A stretch of DNA of 64,000 nt from Saccharum officinarum (taxonomy: Eukaryota > Streptophyta > Magnoliopsida > Poales > Poaceae). The notes under the pieces were generated by a model that made no database searches, was not told the DNA's origin, and saw only the letters and a list, made by a program, of their open reading frames with translations. The stretch is from positions 91,808,401 to 91,872,400 of the forward strand of contig CM036162.1 in the NCBI GenBank assembly GCA_020631735.1, written 5' to 3'. The position numbers were made by a program, and so were the translations under genes. Positions 11,841 to 24,246 of the stretch are shown piece by piece; the first letter of the stretch is position 1, and the number at the start of each line of letters is the position of its first letter.

Positions 11841-12116
11841 GGGCCCTGTTTAGATGCCAAATTTTCCCCCAAATTTTACTATGCAAAAAGAAGATTCCCC
11901 ATCACATCAAAATGTCGACACATGTATGGAGTACTAAATGTAGATGAAATAAAAAACTAATTGCACAGTTTAGTTGTACTTTGCGAGACGAATCTTTTGA
12001 GCCTAATTAGTCAATGTTTGGACAAAAATTCACAAATACAAACGAAATGTTACAGTACGTAATCTTACACTATACAGATTTTGCCCTTGCCAATTTGGGG
12101 CAACTAAACACGGCCT
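11841..12116. mobile_element. MITE with GGCC(C/T)TGTTTAG-type terminal inverted repeats
   Basis: The left end is gggccctgtttag and the right end ctaaacacggcctc, an inverted pair. The interior carries gagacgaatcttttgagcc and taattagtc, typical of an abundant grass MITE family. A second diverged copy lies at 12419-12650. Boundaries are approximate to a few bases. Confidence 0.75.
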
Positions 12117-12418
12117 CGATAGCTGTTGGGGACGCCCTAACGGTTGGGGGAAAATTGGATTACCCGATGCAAGTTTGCATTAATTGCTCATTTACTCTAG
12201 CTTGCACGTTGGGCATTAATGCTGGCGCGCGAGGTGTGTGTGTGCGCGCGCAAACTGCATCGCTGCAAGGACTACCGGAGCGTCCTAGCCCTGCCAGTGC
12301 TAGCGACCGTGGAAGAAGTTTCGTTCAACGTACGCCCACGGCCCCGTAATGCGAGGTCACAAGTGAGGATTCCCTTCCCGAGTCCCGTCGCTGGACGCTC
12401 CGCGCGGGTCATGACGAA

Positions 12419-12650
12419 GGCCACGTTTATCCCAAAAGATCTATTTTTTTACAGTACCCGTCACATCGAATCTTTGACGCATGCATAAAACATTAAATGT
12501 AGGTAAAAAATAACTAATTATACAGTTTGTCTGTAAATGTCGAGACGAATCTTTTAAGCCTAATTAGTCTATAGTTGGACAAATTTTACCAAATAACAAC
12601 AAAAATGTTACATGAATTTTTCCCTAAAAATTTTGCATCTAAACACGCCC
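12419..12650. mobile_element. Second, diverged copy of the same MITE family
   Basis: Shares gagacgaatctttt, agcctaattagtc and catcgaatctttgacgc with the family of the 11841-12116 element, in the same orientation. Ends are ggccacgttta and taaacacgcccg. The 300-bp interval between the two copies is GC-rich and has no gene. Confidence 0.65.
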
Positions 12651-13070
12651 GAAGCGGGGAAAACAAACAAATTGCACAAGTGGCACCGCGGAGCGCGGGT
12701 CACCAACGCTACGCGGCCGCCTGCCAATTGTGTGCAGTGTCAGTTTGCAGTGCGCGTTCGATGTTTTCACTCCAAAGGCCACACGTTGAGTTAGCTCCCC
12801 CGTTTACTTATCCAAAAAAGGTGACTCCCCATTGGACATTGCATGGGCGCCGTCGATCCTACTAGTCGCCGCCGTAGTCGGAGACTTTGGCGTGGAGGTT
12901 GGACTTAGTACAGTAGTAATCATATTTATGTGGATTCTATACTTGGTCTTACTGACGAGCCGCCATAGATATAATGCGCTGAGTCAAAACGTTTAGGATC
13001 TCAGGATCTGGATTTTGTCCCTAAAACTGTTTCTCTAGACGAACGGGATCACTTTTCTTACAATGCTTGG

Positions 13071-13350
13071 CTAGTTATCTAGATTCGAAATTTACAAGAA
13101 TAAACGAGTGGAAAGTGATGAGAATCTGGAGAAACACTCTTTTTTGACGATTCTTGCTCACAGGTAAAACAAGAGAAGTGATTCTCATTGTTTGTCATTC
13201 TTTTACGAACGTTCCGCTAGTTATCTAGGTTCGTAATCTTGAACAGTAAATGAGTCGAAAGTGATGAGAACCTAGAGAAAACTCTTTTTTGTGATTCTTG
13301 CTCACAGGTACTAAAACCAAATAAGTGATTCTCATCGTTTAATTTTTGAG
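13071..13350. repeat. Two-unit direct repeat, period about 146 bp
   Basis: ctagttatctag, gtgatgagaa(t/c)ct, ctctttttt, gattcttgctcacaggta and aagtgattctcat occur in the same order twice, starting near 13071 and 13217. The spacing of the anchors is 146 bases. There is no coding potential. Confidence 0.75.
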
Positions 13351-13616
13351 AGAAACTTTTTACCAAAATATATCCTTTTGGTAGGAATTCTAGTAAACAT
13401 GCAAGAATCAAATACATATCTCGCTATCAAACACAACCTCGTTGAGTCGTTGCTACAAATCATTCTAATCGAGCTTGATACGTACTTCTACTGGCACAAT
13501 ACTCCACTCGACGCTTCGTGACGTCTTCACTTATCCTACAGTGACCCAACCGTCATCTAGAATACAGCAAATGAACTGGTCCTGATCAATGAGGCAATCT
13601 GCTTTTCCTTACTAAG

Positions 13617-13830
13617 GCTCTATTTGATAGGGATTTCTGGCTCTGGCTCCATGCTACAGTGTCAGAGGAGCTATAAAATATGGCTTTCTTGGGCTCCCAT
13701 CTCATTTGGCTAGGAGAGAGAAAAATGACTTTCTATGAATAATGCTACCGAAGTAACCAGTTCAGAAAGAGCTAGAGCCACAAGAAATCCTGCTGCTACA
13801 GTAGCCAGTTCAGAAGAAACGAGAGTCCCG
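13617..13830. mobile_element. Possible degenerate MITE
   Basis: ggctctatttgatagggatttctggctct at the left is roughly mirrored by agagctagagccacaagaaatcc towards the right, and gctacagt(g/a) words occur on both sides. It resembles a grass MITE with GGCT(C/T)TGTTTG ends, but a target duplication was not found. Confidence 0.4.
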
Positions 13831-14252
13831 AGAAGTCATGCAGATCTAATCCTATACGTGTGAATGACCGCGGAATACTAAGAGTACTAACCCCAAATTG
13901 CTTAATCGAGGTCCTCATATGGCACTTGTTTAGCCTTCTTTTTTGCGAATGATGGCACTTGTTTAACGGCTCAATGAGTTAACAAACTATGTCTTAGATT
14001 TGACATCTTGGCATCAGCGACTGGTAGAAAGCCCAGACGCCAGACATCGAGTCACGAGCGTGTTCAGTTAACCGTCTACTGATTCCCCTTAAAAAAAGCT
14101 GTTGTCCACTTGTACTACCACTCCACTACAAGTCTACACTCTACAAACAGGGCCGGGTGCTGCTGCCTCCTGGGTTGTGCTAGCGCAAGCCTCCTGTGAA
14201 TTTTCTGTGCTGATCAGCTTGCAAGTGCGGCAAGGCTCTGTTCTTCTTCGAC

Positions 14253-16110
14253 ATGTCGTACAGCCACAGCACGAAAAATTTCTGGGGTTTCTTGCTCGGA
14301 GCAGCCGCCACCGCGGCCTGCATCCTGCTGCTACTGCCGCCTGCTCCGTGCCCCTGCGGCGTCCTGCCGGCAGAGCGAGAATCCGTCGGCTTGGGTAACG
14401 GAACTCAAGCTGATCCCATTCCCGGCATGAAGAAGCTTCACACGGTCCGTGCATGCATTCATGCATTTTATTGCTTCGCGCATGTTGATCTCTAGCTTTC
14501 ACAAGTATATTTTTTTTAGAGTTCTAACACATTTCCTTATTACTTGGTTGGTTTGTCTGACTATATATGATGAATTCTTGACGTGTCCACTGTTACTACT
14601 GCAAGCAGGCTGGCATTTCAAATTCAACCGACCACGAGTTGCTGGAGCTGCTGAGGCGAGCCGCAATGGATGACAGGACCATCATCATGACCTTCACGAA
14701 CGAGGCGTGGACGGCTCCCGGCTCGCTCCTGGACCTCTTCCTGCAGAGCTTCCGCCTGGGCGTGAGGACGGCGCCGCTGCTCAAGCACCTGATCGTCGTC
14801 GCCGTCGACGCCAAGGCGTACGAGCGGTGCCAGCACGTGCACCAGCTCTGCTACTACTTCCGCGTCGACGGCGCCGACTTCGCGGCGGAGCAGACGTACA
14901 TGCAGAAAGACTACCTGGACATGATGTGGCGCAGGAACCGGTTCCAGGCCCGGATCCTGGAGCTCGGTTACAGCTTCGTCTTCACGGTGAGCACTGAGCA
15001 CTGGTGTCGGGGTCCGTCGCCCTAATGTTGCACACTTTTCATTAATACATCTCATTAGTTCTCACTAATCACTGAAAATTATAAGTAAACAAAGACTTCT
15101 CAGCTAATGCTATATTGTTTTTCTCAAATAAATCAAATAGATCTAGCAAGTTAACATAAAAAATATCAACCTTAAATTTTGTCCTTCTCCAACAGTCTCC
15201 TGCAATAGCTTAGTAAGCAATTTTGTCCTAGGAGCTCCGAAATATTTCTAACCAACCAAACATTTTTAATATTTTATTTATCTCTTACCGCTTTCTTATT
15301 TGAAATCCTTTATTTTCTGAATTTAAGCATCGTCCGATTTACTCTACTCTCTCGAGAAAAATATCACTCGACTCCGAAAACTTACAAGTTAGAGAGAATA
15401 TATGGCAAGTTTTTATTTTTTTAAGCCGACCTCAAGCTTTGACCGATGGAACCATATATTGTTTCTGGACACTCGATGATCCACCCAACCCCCTAATCTA
15501 AATCCTGCTCCGCCCGTGCCGGGCATAGCAGCAACAGCTCCGATCGGAGCTGATTAGCTGAAAGATCTGCTGCAGAACTGACCGATGCGTATGTGCGTTC
15601 GTGCATGCTTATGTACTATGCTGCTGGTATAATGTGCCGCAGGATGTGGACATCATCTGGCTGCGGAACCCACTGCTGCGCATCCCGATAGGCGCGGACA
15701 TGGCCATGTCGTGCGACTTCTTCGGCGGCGACAACCCGTACGACCTGAACAAGATGGCCAACGGCGGGTTCGTGTACGCCAAGGCGAGCGCACGGATGGT
15801 GGCGTTCTACGGGAGCTGGTACGAGTCGCGGAAGGGGTACCCGGGCGCGCACGAGCAGTACGTGTTCGACCGAGTGAAGCACGAGCTGTCGGCGCAGCAT
15901 GGCGTGCGGGTGCAGTTCGTGGACACGGCCTACCTCAGCGGCTTCTGCGACCTCCGCAAGGACTTCTACAGGGTGTGCACGGTGCACGCCAACTGCCTCG
16001 TGGGGCTCAAGTCCAAGCTCCAGAGGCTCACCGAAGTGTTCGACGAGTGGAAGCAGTTCAGGGAGAAGGCCGCGCTGCTGGGCAGCAACACCACCGCGCT
16101 GACAGACTGA
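14253..16110 (+). CDS. Nucleotide-diphospho-sugar transferase family protein (GT77-like), 3 exons
   Basis: Predicted 345-aa type II membrane glycosyltransferase of the plant Nucleotid_trans family (At4g15970-like). Exons are 14253-14444, 14609-14986 and 15643-16110, with GT-AG introns of 164 and 656 bp, all phase 0. Residues about 10-30 (FWGFLLGAAATAACILLLLP) form a single signal-anchor helix, so the enzyme likely faces the Golgi lumen. The family pattern follows: TIIMTFTNEAW, then HLIVVAVD, then MMWRRNRF. The catalytic DXD is DVD in DVDIIWLRNP at the start of exon 3, then NGGFVYAK and HEQYVFD. An N-glycosylation sequon occurs at SNST. The donor sugar and acceptor cannot be told from sequence. 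The ATG at 14253 opens the exon coding for the anchor. No broken residues were seen; the gene looks intact. Confidence 0.92.
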
Positions 16111-16639
16111 GCAGTGATTTTGATTGCAGCCGTGTCCATGTTTTTACGTGTTATTTTCTTTTTTCAGATGCAATTTTAGAATTTTTGTTAGCGTCACAAG
16201 TTAGATGCCTCACAATGAATACTTTCAAGCGATTATATACCAATTTTTTTTCTTACTCACGTCAGGTAGTACTGGATGTAGTACGTGAACGTTCAACCAA
16301 ACATGCCCTCACTCACACCAACACACACCATCGTGATACACGTTAGACCTAGAATCTATACGAATACACATCTACAAAGATAATTACAAAGACGAAGCTT
16401 CACTAGCGACGGGTGCCTCGCCTCCCCTTATAGTCATAGGCGCAACAAAAACATGGCTGTCCAGCGTGGCGTCCAAGTTGGTTTTTGGCGGGAGTTTTGG
16501 TGCCGGATGACGGATCTCTGTTCGGACCTGAAAAGCTCTGAGTATTAGTGGGCGATATGCCGTGTCCTACCCTTCCACCTCAAAAATCCCCCTGATCCAT
16601 CCTCAATCCGAACGCTAATCTAGCTCCCCTTCACGGATC
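16111..16639. other. Spacer between the glycosyltransferase gene and the LINE
   Basis: Contains the 3' UTR of the upstream gene and unassigned sequence; nothing recognisable. The exact 5' end of the LINE lies somewhere between about 16500 and 16700. Confidence 0.4.
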
Positions 16640-16979
16640 TATGTTCGGTGTGCTATGCTGATTCCGATCCACCCAGTTTCGGCTCTACCCACTGATTCCT
16701 TCGGTACCACCTCTTCTCTGTTGGGGCGTCTGCGGCGGCGACACCTAGCCGCCTGCCAGGACTCGTCGACCGTGACACCTGCCCCTCTCCACCGCTCTTC
16801 ATTGCCACGCGCCGCTGCTCCGCCATCCCCCTCCACCTCGGTAACTCAGGTTTCATCTTCACCATGCTTTATGAACTCCACCCGTCCGTCCCTTTCAGCT
16901 TTCTTGGCCCGGTTCTACGATTCCTTTTGCCGCTTTCTGTCATGAACGACGACGACCCCAACAACCCGGTCCCCCCACA

Positions 16980-19900
16980 ATGGAGAGAGTTCCCCCCGAT
17001 CCACCTCCCCATGCCGCTCCACCTGATCCTCTTGGATCTTCCCCAATCATACCCACTGCTGTCCACCCGCCGCATTCCACTCCTCCCAGCTCCACGACAC
17101 CCCATACTCCAGCTGGTGTGCCAACATCACAAATCCACCAAGCCAAAGCCTCTTCATCACGTGCCCCCACTCCGGAGGTCCAGGCCCTCCTCAGATCGCT
17201 CGAAGCTCTCAGTGTGTCGGCTGGCCCTGGCACCAGCCGAGTGCCTGCTCCTTTCAACCTCATGATCATGGTGGCTGATCCGGCTGGGAATGCACCTGTC
17301 ATCCGTGAAGATGTTGCCAGAGCTGACCTCGGCAATGCATGGAGGGGCAGAGTCACCACCATCGATGAGGTAACCACCAATTTGTTCCTTGCTGGATTTG
17401 ATAAGGAAGGTGATATGCTGTTGGTTATCAGAGGTCAACCTTGGATTCTCAGGGGTCAAAATTTGTTGCTTGAACTGTATGTGGATGGTAGACATAGAGA
17501 TGATTATGGTTTCCAGTTTTTGGATGCATCGGTTAGGCTTTATGGTATTCCCAGAGCTCTTAGAACCGAAGAAAGAAAGAATGAAGTTGTTCAGCAAATC
17601 GGTGAACCCTCAGATATACACAGAATGAATAGTCGAAACTTCAACTATGACCCTTATTTTGTGCAAACCAGAATTAAGCTTGATGTCACTAAGCCTGCCA
17701 CAGATAGAGTGTTCCTGGACATCCCTGAATTGGGCACTATGGTGGTTTGGACTCACTATGAGAAAATAAAAAGAATTTGTACTTATTGTGCTGGTTACTT
17801 TCACAATGCTGAACACTGCCCTCTTAGAATGAGAAGGATGATGTCTACAGGGAGGGGACAAGGTTTTGGTGACTTTGGCCGATGGATGGATCAATGGATT
17901 GAAATTACCATGCCTCTTGTTCATAATCAGATTACTCGATTCCAAGGTTTGGCAGCTCCTCCATCACCTGTGCTCAGCTCTCTCAAGCAAGCCTTCGCTG
18001 GGGTCAGAATGGGTGCTAGCTTGCCGCGGAACAGACGCGTCGCTCCATTACCCAGCAACTTAGTTCGTGGTGGTAACTTTGCTATAACCCATCCAGAAAC
18101 TACACCACAGGCAGCTCAGCATCCGGTCCAGCAGGATGCAATGTTGGTGGATCAAACGACTGTTTAGCCGGTCAACCAGAATCAACCCGGGGGTCAGTCT
18201 GCTATTACTGAAGCCCAAACGGTTTAGGACACTAGACAGATGATTCAGAGTGATGAACAACTAGCTCCTACTCAGATTCAGATGCCAACCAATGGTGTCT
18301 AGCCAATGCAAGGGATCATACTTGCGAATTTGCCGAATCAAGTTCAGAATCCTGATGTTCAGCTTCCAATACACACTGTCCAACAGGTTACCACACAACA
18401 AATGCTCCTCACACAACTCAACATTCAGCAAACTCAAGTCCAATTACAAGTGTCAACCCAGGCTGAAGTGATTCCCACGGTGCCTCGCAGCTCCTTCCAA
18501 CAGCAGTCAGCAATGATAATCCAGCAGGAACCGGTGCCCAATTTGTCTTTGGTTCAGCCTCAGCAACTGTTAGCAGCACAAGTAAGGGAGAATATCCCAC
18601 CTCATCCAGGAGAAACTACAGTGCCACTGTACACCCATCCTATTGAAGGGCAAGTTGGTCAATATACTAGAGAAATTGGACACATCGATCCGGGTGGGCA
18701 GTCTCAAACAAATGATGGTACCCAAGCGGTCCCAGTCTCGCAGCCACAAGATGGGGACACACACAGACTCACAAGGGAGGAAAAGGGCAAAGCGGTCATG
18801 GAAGAGAGTCCATCTTATCTACCCTTGCCTCCCCCTTCCCCAGATTTTGATCAGTTTGCATCGTTTCTTTCTTCTCCAGCAACTCAGAACACCAACCTGC
18901 TTCTCCCTGGACTCAGAGCACAAGCTATTCTTGCAAGTTTGATCCAGAATGACCATGGTGTTGTTCCTACTGCTCCTGCTCCCAACATCGACTCTATTAT
19001 GCAGATGTATGCTATGCAGGAAGCTCTGTATCCCTCCAGCCTCCAGCCGCCGTCGGGTTTCACCACCAATCCTCCTCCTATTCGCCCTCCTCCACTCACC
19101 TCGCCTTCTCCACCTCGCAATGGCCGACCCGGTGGATCCCCTCTCGGGGCTTCACCGTGCCACGCCTCCTCCGAACTCCCCCCTCCCCACCCCACTCCCC
19201 GTGCCACCCTATCCTGCTCCACCCTCCGAGCTCCTCCTCGTAGGCCTCCACCTCCATGCTCTCCCCGCTCCCCTACCCACTCCTACACCGGCTCCTGGAG
19301 CCCCGGGGATGTCCCTCTTGAGCAGATCCGCGCTGATGAAATCGACATGCTAGCCTTGCAGAGGCGCCGGGGGAACTCTGGTGGCCGGATCGACATCCGC
19401 CCCCATCTGCCTACGCCGGAGATCAATCTGTTCCCCTACCGCCGTTGCCATGAACAAGCAACCATAGAAAGATCAGCTCCTACTCTAGCAACCGGCCGCG
19501 CAGCTTCCCATCGCCACCCAGATCAGCGACCACAACGAAGCACCCATGGTGGAGCAACCGCAGCCCGTGGAGGAACAGCAGCAGCAGCAGTATCCCTTGG
19601 AGGAGTAGCAGCTGCTCACTCCGGTGAGCTTGCTGCCGCCGGCGGTGAGGTTGGGGCACTTCCTCAACCAATCCATTCGGATCGCTAGCCGTGTCGCTTT
19701 GCATGGCACGACAGCAACATTGACGCCACCTCTGTAGTCTCCGGTGAATCCCTCCGATCCAGATCAAGAACACCTCTAGCACGAGACGGAGCTCGTGCTC
19801 GGTCTACTCGCTGGGACCTGGGGATTCCCCCGGGTCATGGAGATCTCAGCGCTGATCCTTGGAGAATGGCTACAACTGGGGAACAAGGTCGAGGACAATG

Positions 19901-20303
19901 ACATCAGCAACCATCCACTCCGGACCTGCTTTGCACTTCTCCTGGCCTCTCTGCTGACGGTCTACTAGGCGCCGTGGTGTGTTCCGGTCAGGCACTGTCT
20001 GTGGTAAGGCAGGGGAGGAGCCCTGCCGATGACTTCTACAGCCGCCAGCGAGTCCTCCAGGGGCAAGCGCCTTTCGAGTCGCTTCAACCTCACCGTGATC
20101 TGCAGCCTCACCTCGCCGGGCTTCCTCTGGGTGCTGGTGTTCAGCCTAGCAGCACCCAGTTCGAAGCCACTGTTCCCATGTCCAATCAAGGTGGCGTTGC
20201 TGATCAAGCTCATGTTCCTCCTGGCGATGATGATCCAAGACTTCCTCGACACTATGGTTCTCAGGCTCTGGCGCCAGCCAACAGGGCGCCAAGGGCGCCA
20301 TGA
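16980..20303 (+). pseudogene. LINE ORF1 (nucleic-acid-binding protein), five in-frame stops
   Basis: One continuous frame of 1108 codons from the ATG at 16980 to the TGA at 20301-20303. It is interrupted by stops at 18165 (TAG), 18225 (TAG), 18300 (TAG), 19686 (TAG) and 19899 (TGA). Residues about 130-290 resemble the DUF4283-type domain of plant LINE ORF1 and are followed by a CCHC-like knuckle, CTYCAGYFHNAEHCP (about residues 265-280). The remainder is Gln/Pro-rich and low-complexity. The terminal TGA overlaps the ORF2 ATG as ATGA, as in elements that translate ORF2 by termination-reinitiation. The length is large for an L1 ORF1, and the low-complexity middle (19040-19680) may contain compensating frameshifts. 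Confidence 0.8.
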
Positions 20304-22867
20304 CGCACCTATCATGGAACTGTAGGGGCGTGGGCGGGAGCCTCCGCAGTTTCACTATGACGCACCTATCCCGCCTCCTCGCTTCAACTAGAGCTCAGGT
20401 AACTTTCATTTCTAAAACCTGTAATTCTTCCATTTCTAGAGTTTCTATTAAGAATCGTTTCAATCTAAGTGATGTCTTTGTTGTCCCTTCTCAAGGCCAT
20501 TCAGGTGGCCTATGGCTGATGTGGAACGATGAAGTTGTTGTTACTGTCATAGATTCTAGTCATCACTACATCTTTGCCATTTGTGTAAATAAGTCTAGTA
20601 TGAAGCAGTACGGTCTAGTTTGTGTCTATGGTGATCCACATCATCGTGCTACTTCCGAGATCTGGGATCAAGTTCTGAACTTTGTGGTTTCCAACTCTAG
20701 TTTACCTATTTTCTGTATGGGTGACCTCAATGAGCTTATGCATATCAATGAGAAGTTAGGCCCCAGCAGTGCTGATGTTATTCGTATTAATTAGTTCTAT
20801 GCGTATATTAAAAATTGTGGTTTCATCGATCTTGGTTATAGTGGCCCTGCGTATACTTGGACTAATAAGCATTTCTCTTCTTCTCCAACTTATGAAAGGC
20901 TTGACGGTTGTTTAGGAAATGCAGAATGGTGTATGGCTTTCCCAGCTACTACGATCTACCACCTCCCGATGTTATATAGTGATCATGCTCCTATTCTTGC
21001 AATCTTAAATTCACAAAGAATTAGTACTAATAAACTTTTTCGTTTTGAGAATTGGTGGTTGCTTGAACAGGAATACCATGAGATAGCTAAACAAAGATGG
21101 AATTGTTCCTATGCTCGTGACTTATCTCAAAAAACAAAATACCTTGCTGCTGATCTCAGAAAATGGAGAAAAAAGAAACCCAAGAACAATGATCTTCTAT
21201 CTCAAATTGAGACTCAAATGCTTGACTAGCAAAACCTCCATCCATCTCAACAGAACCACATGCTTCAACAGCATCTTCACGACAAGCACCAAGATTTGAT
21301 GACCAAGGAGGAAGCGTATCACATCCAGAGAGCAAAGAAAAAATGGGCAGTCGCTGGGGACAGGAACACCACCTTCTTTCATCAAGCCATTGTCAAAAGG
21401 AATAGGAAAAATAGGATTACTCACCTCACCAACCCGGATGGAAGCCATTCTACTACCCCTGAGCAGTTAACTGACACTCTAGTTAACTACTTCACCAATA
21501 TTTTCAGCTCTCCCACTACTAATCAGCAGGACAGCCCATGACCCCACTCCACCACTACCCATCCCCCCGAGCATGCTGCTTCCACTTCCAACAATCAAGT
21601 CACTGCTGGCAGTCCTTACAATGATCCTTACAATGATCAGATAAATCAAATTATAGACGAACAGGATGCAGTACACAGGAACGATTTACTCAGGTATACA
21701 TACTCAATTCCTAATCTTGATGAAATTCATGAACTCATCAGGAAAATGAGAAGCACTGCTGCCCCCGGTCCAGATGGCCTAAATGCAGCCTTCTACAAGT
21801 CAGCGTGGTCATGGGTTAAAGATGATGTCTATGCAGTGGTAAAGAACTTCTATACTGATGTTCATATGCCCTCTGATCTTAATGAAACTTATATAACTCT
21901 CATTCCTAAAACTAACCAACCTGCTTATCCTCAGGACTATAGACCTATTAGCCTCTGTAATGTAATCTACAAAATTATTACTAAATCTTTGGCGAACAGG
22001 TTGAAGCATCATCTCCCCAATTATGTTTCCCAGGCCTAGTCTGCCTTTATTGCTAACATGCATATTTCTTCAAATATTATTATCACCCAGGAAATTATTC
22101 ATTCTTTTAATTTGAAAACCTGGAAGAATCATGCTTTTATTCTGAAAATTGATCTTGCTAAGGCTTTTGACAGGATTGAATAACATTTTATTGTAGCTGC
22201 TCTTCAGAGGCTAGGCCTCAATGATAATTTTATTAACCTCATTCATGCTTGCATCTCCTCCCCTACTTTTGCAGTTCTAGTTAATGATGAACCTTTAGGA
22301 TATTTCAACTCTCAGAGGGGAATAAGACATGGCTGCCCTCTCTCCCCTTACCTCTTTGTTCTTGCTATTAATGAACTTTTGATTAGATTGCAGGAGGAAC
22401 TTCATGACAACAATCTTCAAGGTATCTCTCTGGGACCTGGCTGTCCACCTATTCATTCCCTCTTATTTGCAGATGATCTAATAGTTTGTGGAGAAGCCTC
22501 CTTGAGGGAAGCACAGGGAATCAAGACAATCCTATATGACTTCTGTCATCAATCTGGTCAGACCCCTAACCTTCAAAATTCTTTCATTTACTTTAGCAAA
22601 AATATTCCTAATAACACTAGACATCAGATTAAGAGATTTTTTCCTGTTCCTGATCTCCTTCCCAACACTATGCATCTGGGCCACCCCTTGATTTTCAGTC
22701 ATAGAGACAAAAACAAAGCTTACAATTTTATCTATAATAAATTCTTTGCCAAGCTTGGAACTCTTAAAGCTAACAAACTCAACCATGCTGGTAGACTTCA
22801 ATACATCAAATATGTGCTTTCTTCCATTCCTATTTATTACATGTCTACTGTTCTTTTTTCAAAAACC
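20300..22867 (+). pseudogene. LINE ORF2, endonuclease and reverse transcriptase part
   Basis: Encodes an AP-type endonuclease (SWNCRG; GDLNE; YSDHAP near codon 232) followed by a reverse transcriptase (APGPDGLN; IPKTN; YRPISLCN; KIDLAKAFDRIE; GCPLSPYLF; the active-site FADD at about codon 720). In-frame stops lie at 20792 TAG, 21227 TAG, 21539 TGA, 22037 TAG and 22181 TAA. The glutamate expected in the endonuclease motif LSET(K/R) is lysine here (FISKT), so cleavage activity is probably lost independently of the stops. The frame ends at 22867 where the copia LTR begins and resumes in the same frame at 34003. Confidence 0.88.
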
Positions 22868-23647
22868 TGAAAGTCTCTAGTTTGGTTTTGGCTAATTGAT
22901 GAAACCTAGGACTAACCTTTGTATCTAAGTGGATGATTTAGATAAAGATGGTCATTGCATATGAGACATGACATTGACTCATATGACCAAGATGGTGAAG
23001 ACCAAGATGAGGCTTGGCTCGATGGACCGGTTGTGAAGGTGAAGGGCAAGTCGAGGCTTCGAAGCGAAGGACCATGCGATGGTGAAGCTTGAGCAAGACT
23101 TAGCGCCGATGGACCGATGCAACGGTGAAGAGCAAGTGAAGTCAAGGTCGATGGATCAAGACGGTCATGTGATGATATGAAGTAGATCATATCATTTGGA
23201 GAAACAAAATGGGCTCAAGGCAAAGGTATAACCATAGGGCCATTTTGTTTTACACTCAAGACACCATAGAGGGTGTGAGTGGTTTAGGATCGATAGCCGA
23301 ACTATTAAGAGGGGAAGTCTTATCGGTTATTCGATGCACGGGTGCCACTAGGTGAATTCATGAAGTGCATTGCATGTAGGGCCTAGTGAGCTAATTGGAA
23401 AACCTTTGGAAATGATTGAGAAAAAGCTAACACACAAGCACATAGAGATGTACACTTGATGGTGTTGGCACATTTGCAAAGGTGGCGTTGGTCGCGCTGT
23501 GGTTTGCGGGAAGAGAGGGGTTTGGGTTCCTCTCTCCCTCCCGCCGAGCTTGCGAGCGCGGGATTCAGGCGTTTTCAGGGAGTTGAAAAGCCTATTTTCC
23601 ACTACGCCGAAGTCGGAAAAGAAACGGAGGCGAACGGGGTCACTGAG

Positions 23648-24185
23648 GTGACCGGACGTTGCACCGGACGCGGTCACGGTGTGACCGGACGCGTCCGGTC
23701 AGTACAGCGCGGTTTCGGGCGCGCGGGCTAGGGTTTGCAACCGGCGCGTCCGGTCACTCGCGGGACCGGCGCGTCCGGTCATACGCCCAGAAGAAACCAA
23801 GGTTCACAGAGGACGATCGGACGCGGGGCGCGTCCGGTCACACGCGATCGGACGCGTCCGATCGTTGAAGGAGCTTACTGGACTCCGACCGGACGCTGGC
23901 ACTGTCGCGTCCGGTCATCACAAGGAGCGCGTCCGGTCGTTGCGTCGCGGGCGCGTGGGTCAGTGCAATCGGCGCGTCCGGTCGTTCGACAGGCGCGTCC
24001 GGTCATCGGGACCGGCGCGTCCGGTCGTTTTGAGAGGCGCGTCCGATCGTTGGTTTGACCGTTGGGGTCAGTGACCGTTGGAGGATCTAACGGTCACATT
24101 TGAAATTTGAGGGACATGTGGACGTCGCAGGGCGACCGGACGCGGTTGAGCGCGTCCGGTCAGTTACGAGCGACGCGTCCGGTCA
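23648..24185. repeat. Array of GACCGGACGC / GCGTCCGGTC motifs in the LTR
   Basis: More than fifteen occurrences in both orientations within about 540 bp, several joined as the palindrome GACCGGACGCGTCCGGTC (for example 23681-23700). Spacing is irregular. The same array is at 32479-33016 in the 3' LTR. It lies just upstream of the LTR TATA box, in the U3 position, where Sireviruses are known to carry palindromic repeat motifs. Confidence 0.9.
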
Positions 24186-24238
24186 TCCCGGAAAAAACCC
24201 AGTGAAGGGGTATAACGGCTCTATTCGGATGGGAGGCT

Positions 24239-24246
24239 TATAAATA
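24239..24246 (+). promoter_or_regulatory. TATA box of the copia 1 5' LTR
   Basis: TATAAATA about 55 bp after the palindromic array; the equivalent in the 3' LTR is at 33070-33077. Transcription would start about 30 bp downstream, defining U3/R. Confidence 0.75.

Noticed and set aside
14624..15055. 143-codon minus-strand frame opposite the glycosyltransferase exon 2
   Set aside because: Shadow of the GC-rich sense exon, whose motifs and splicing are clear.
23456..24074. Arg/Pro/Gly-rich frames in the copia 1 LTR (also 32287-32905)
   Set aside because: They are translations of the GCGTCCGGTC motif array, present identically in both LTRs; not genes.
23648..24185. Possible CRISPR-like array of short repeats
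   Set aside because: Repeats occur in both orientations with irregular spacing, in a eukaryotic LTR; no spacers of constant length and no cas genes.
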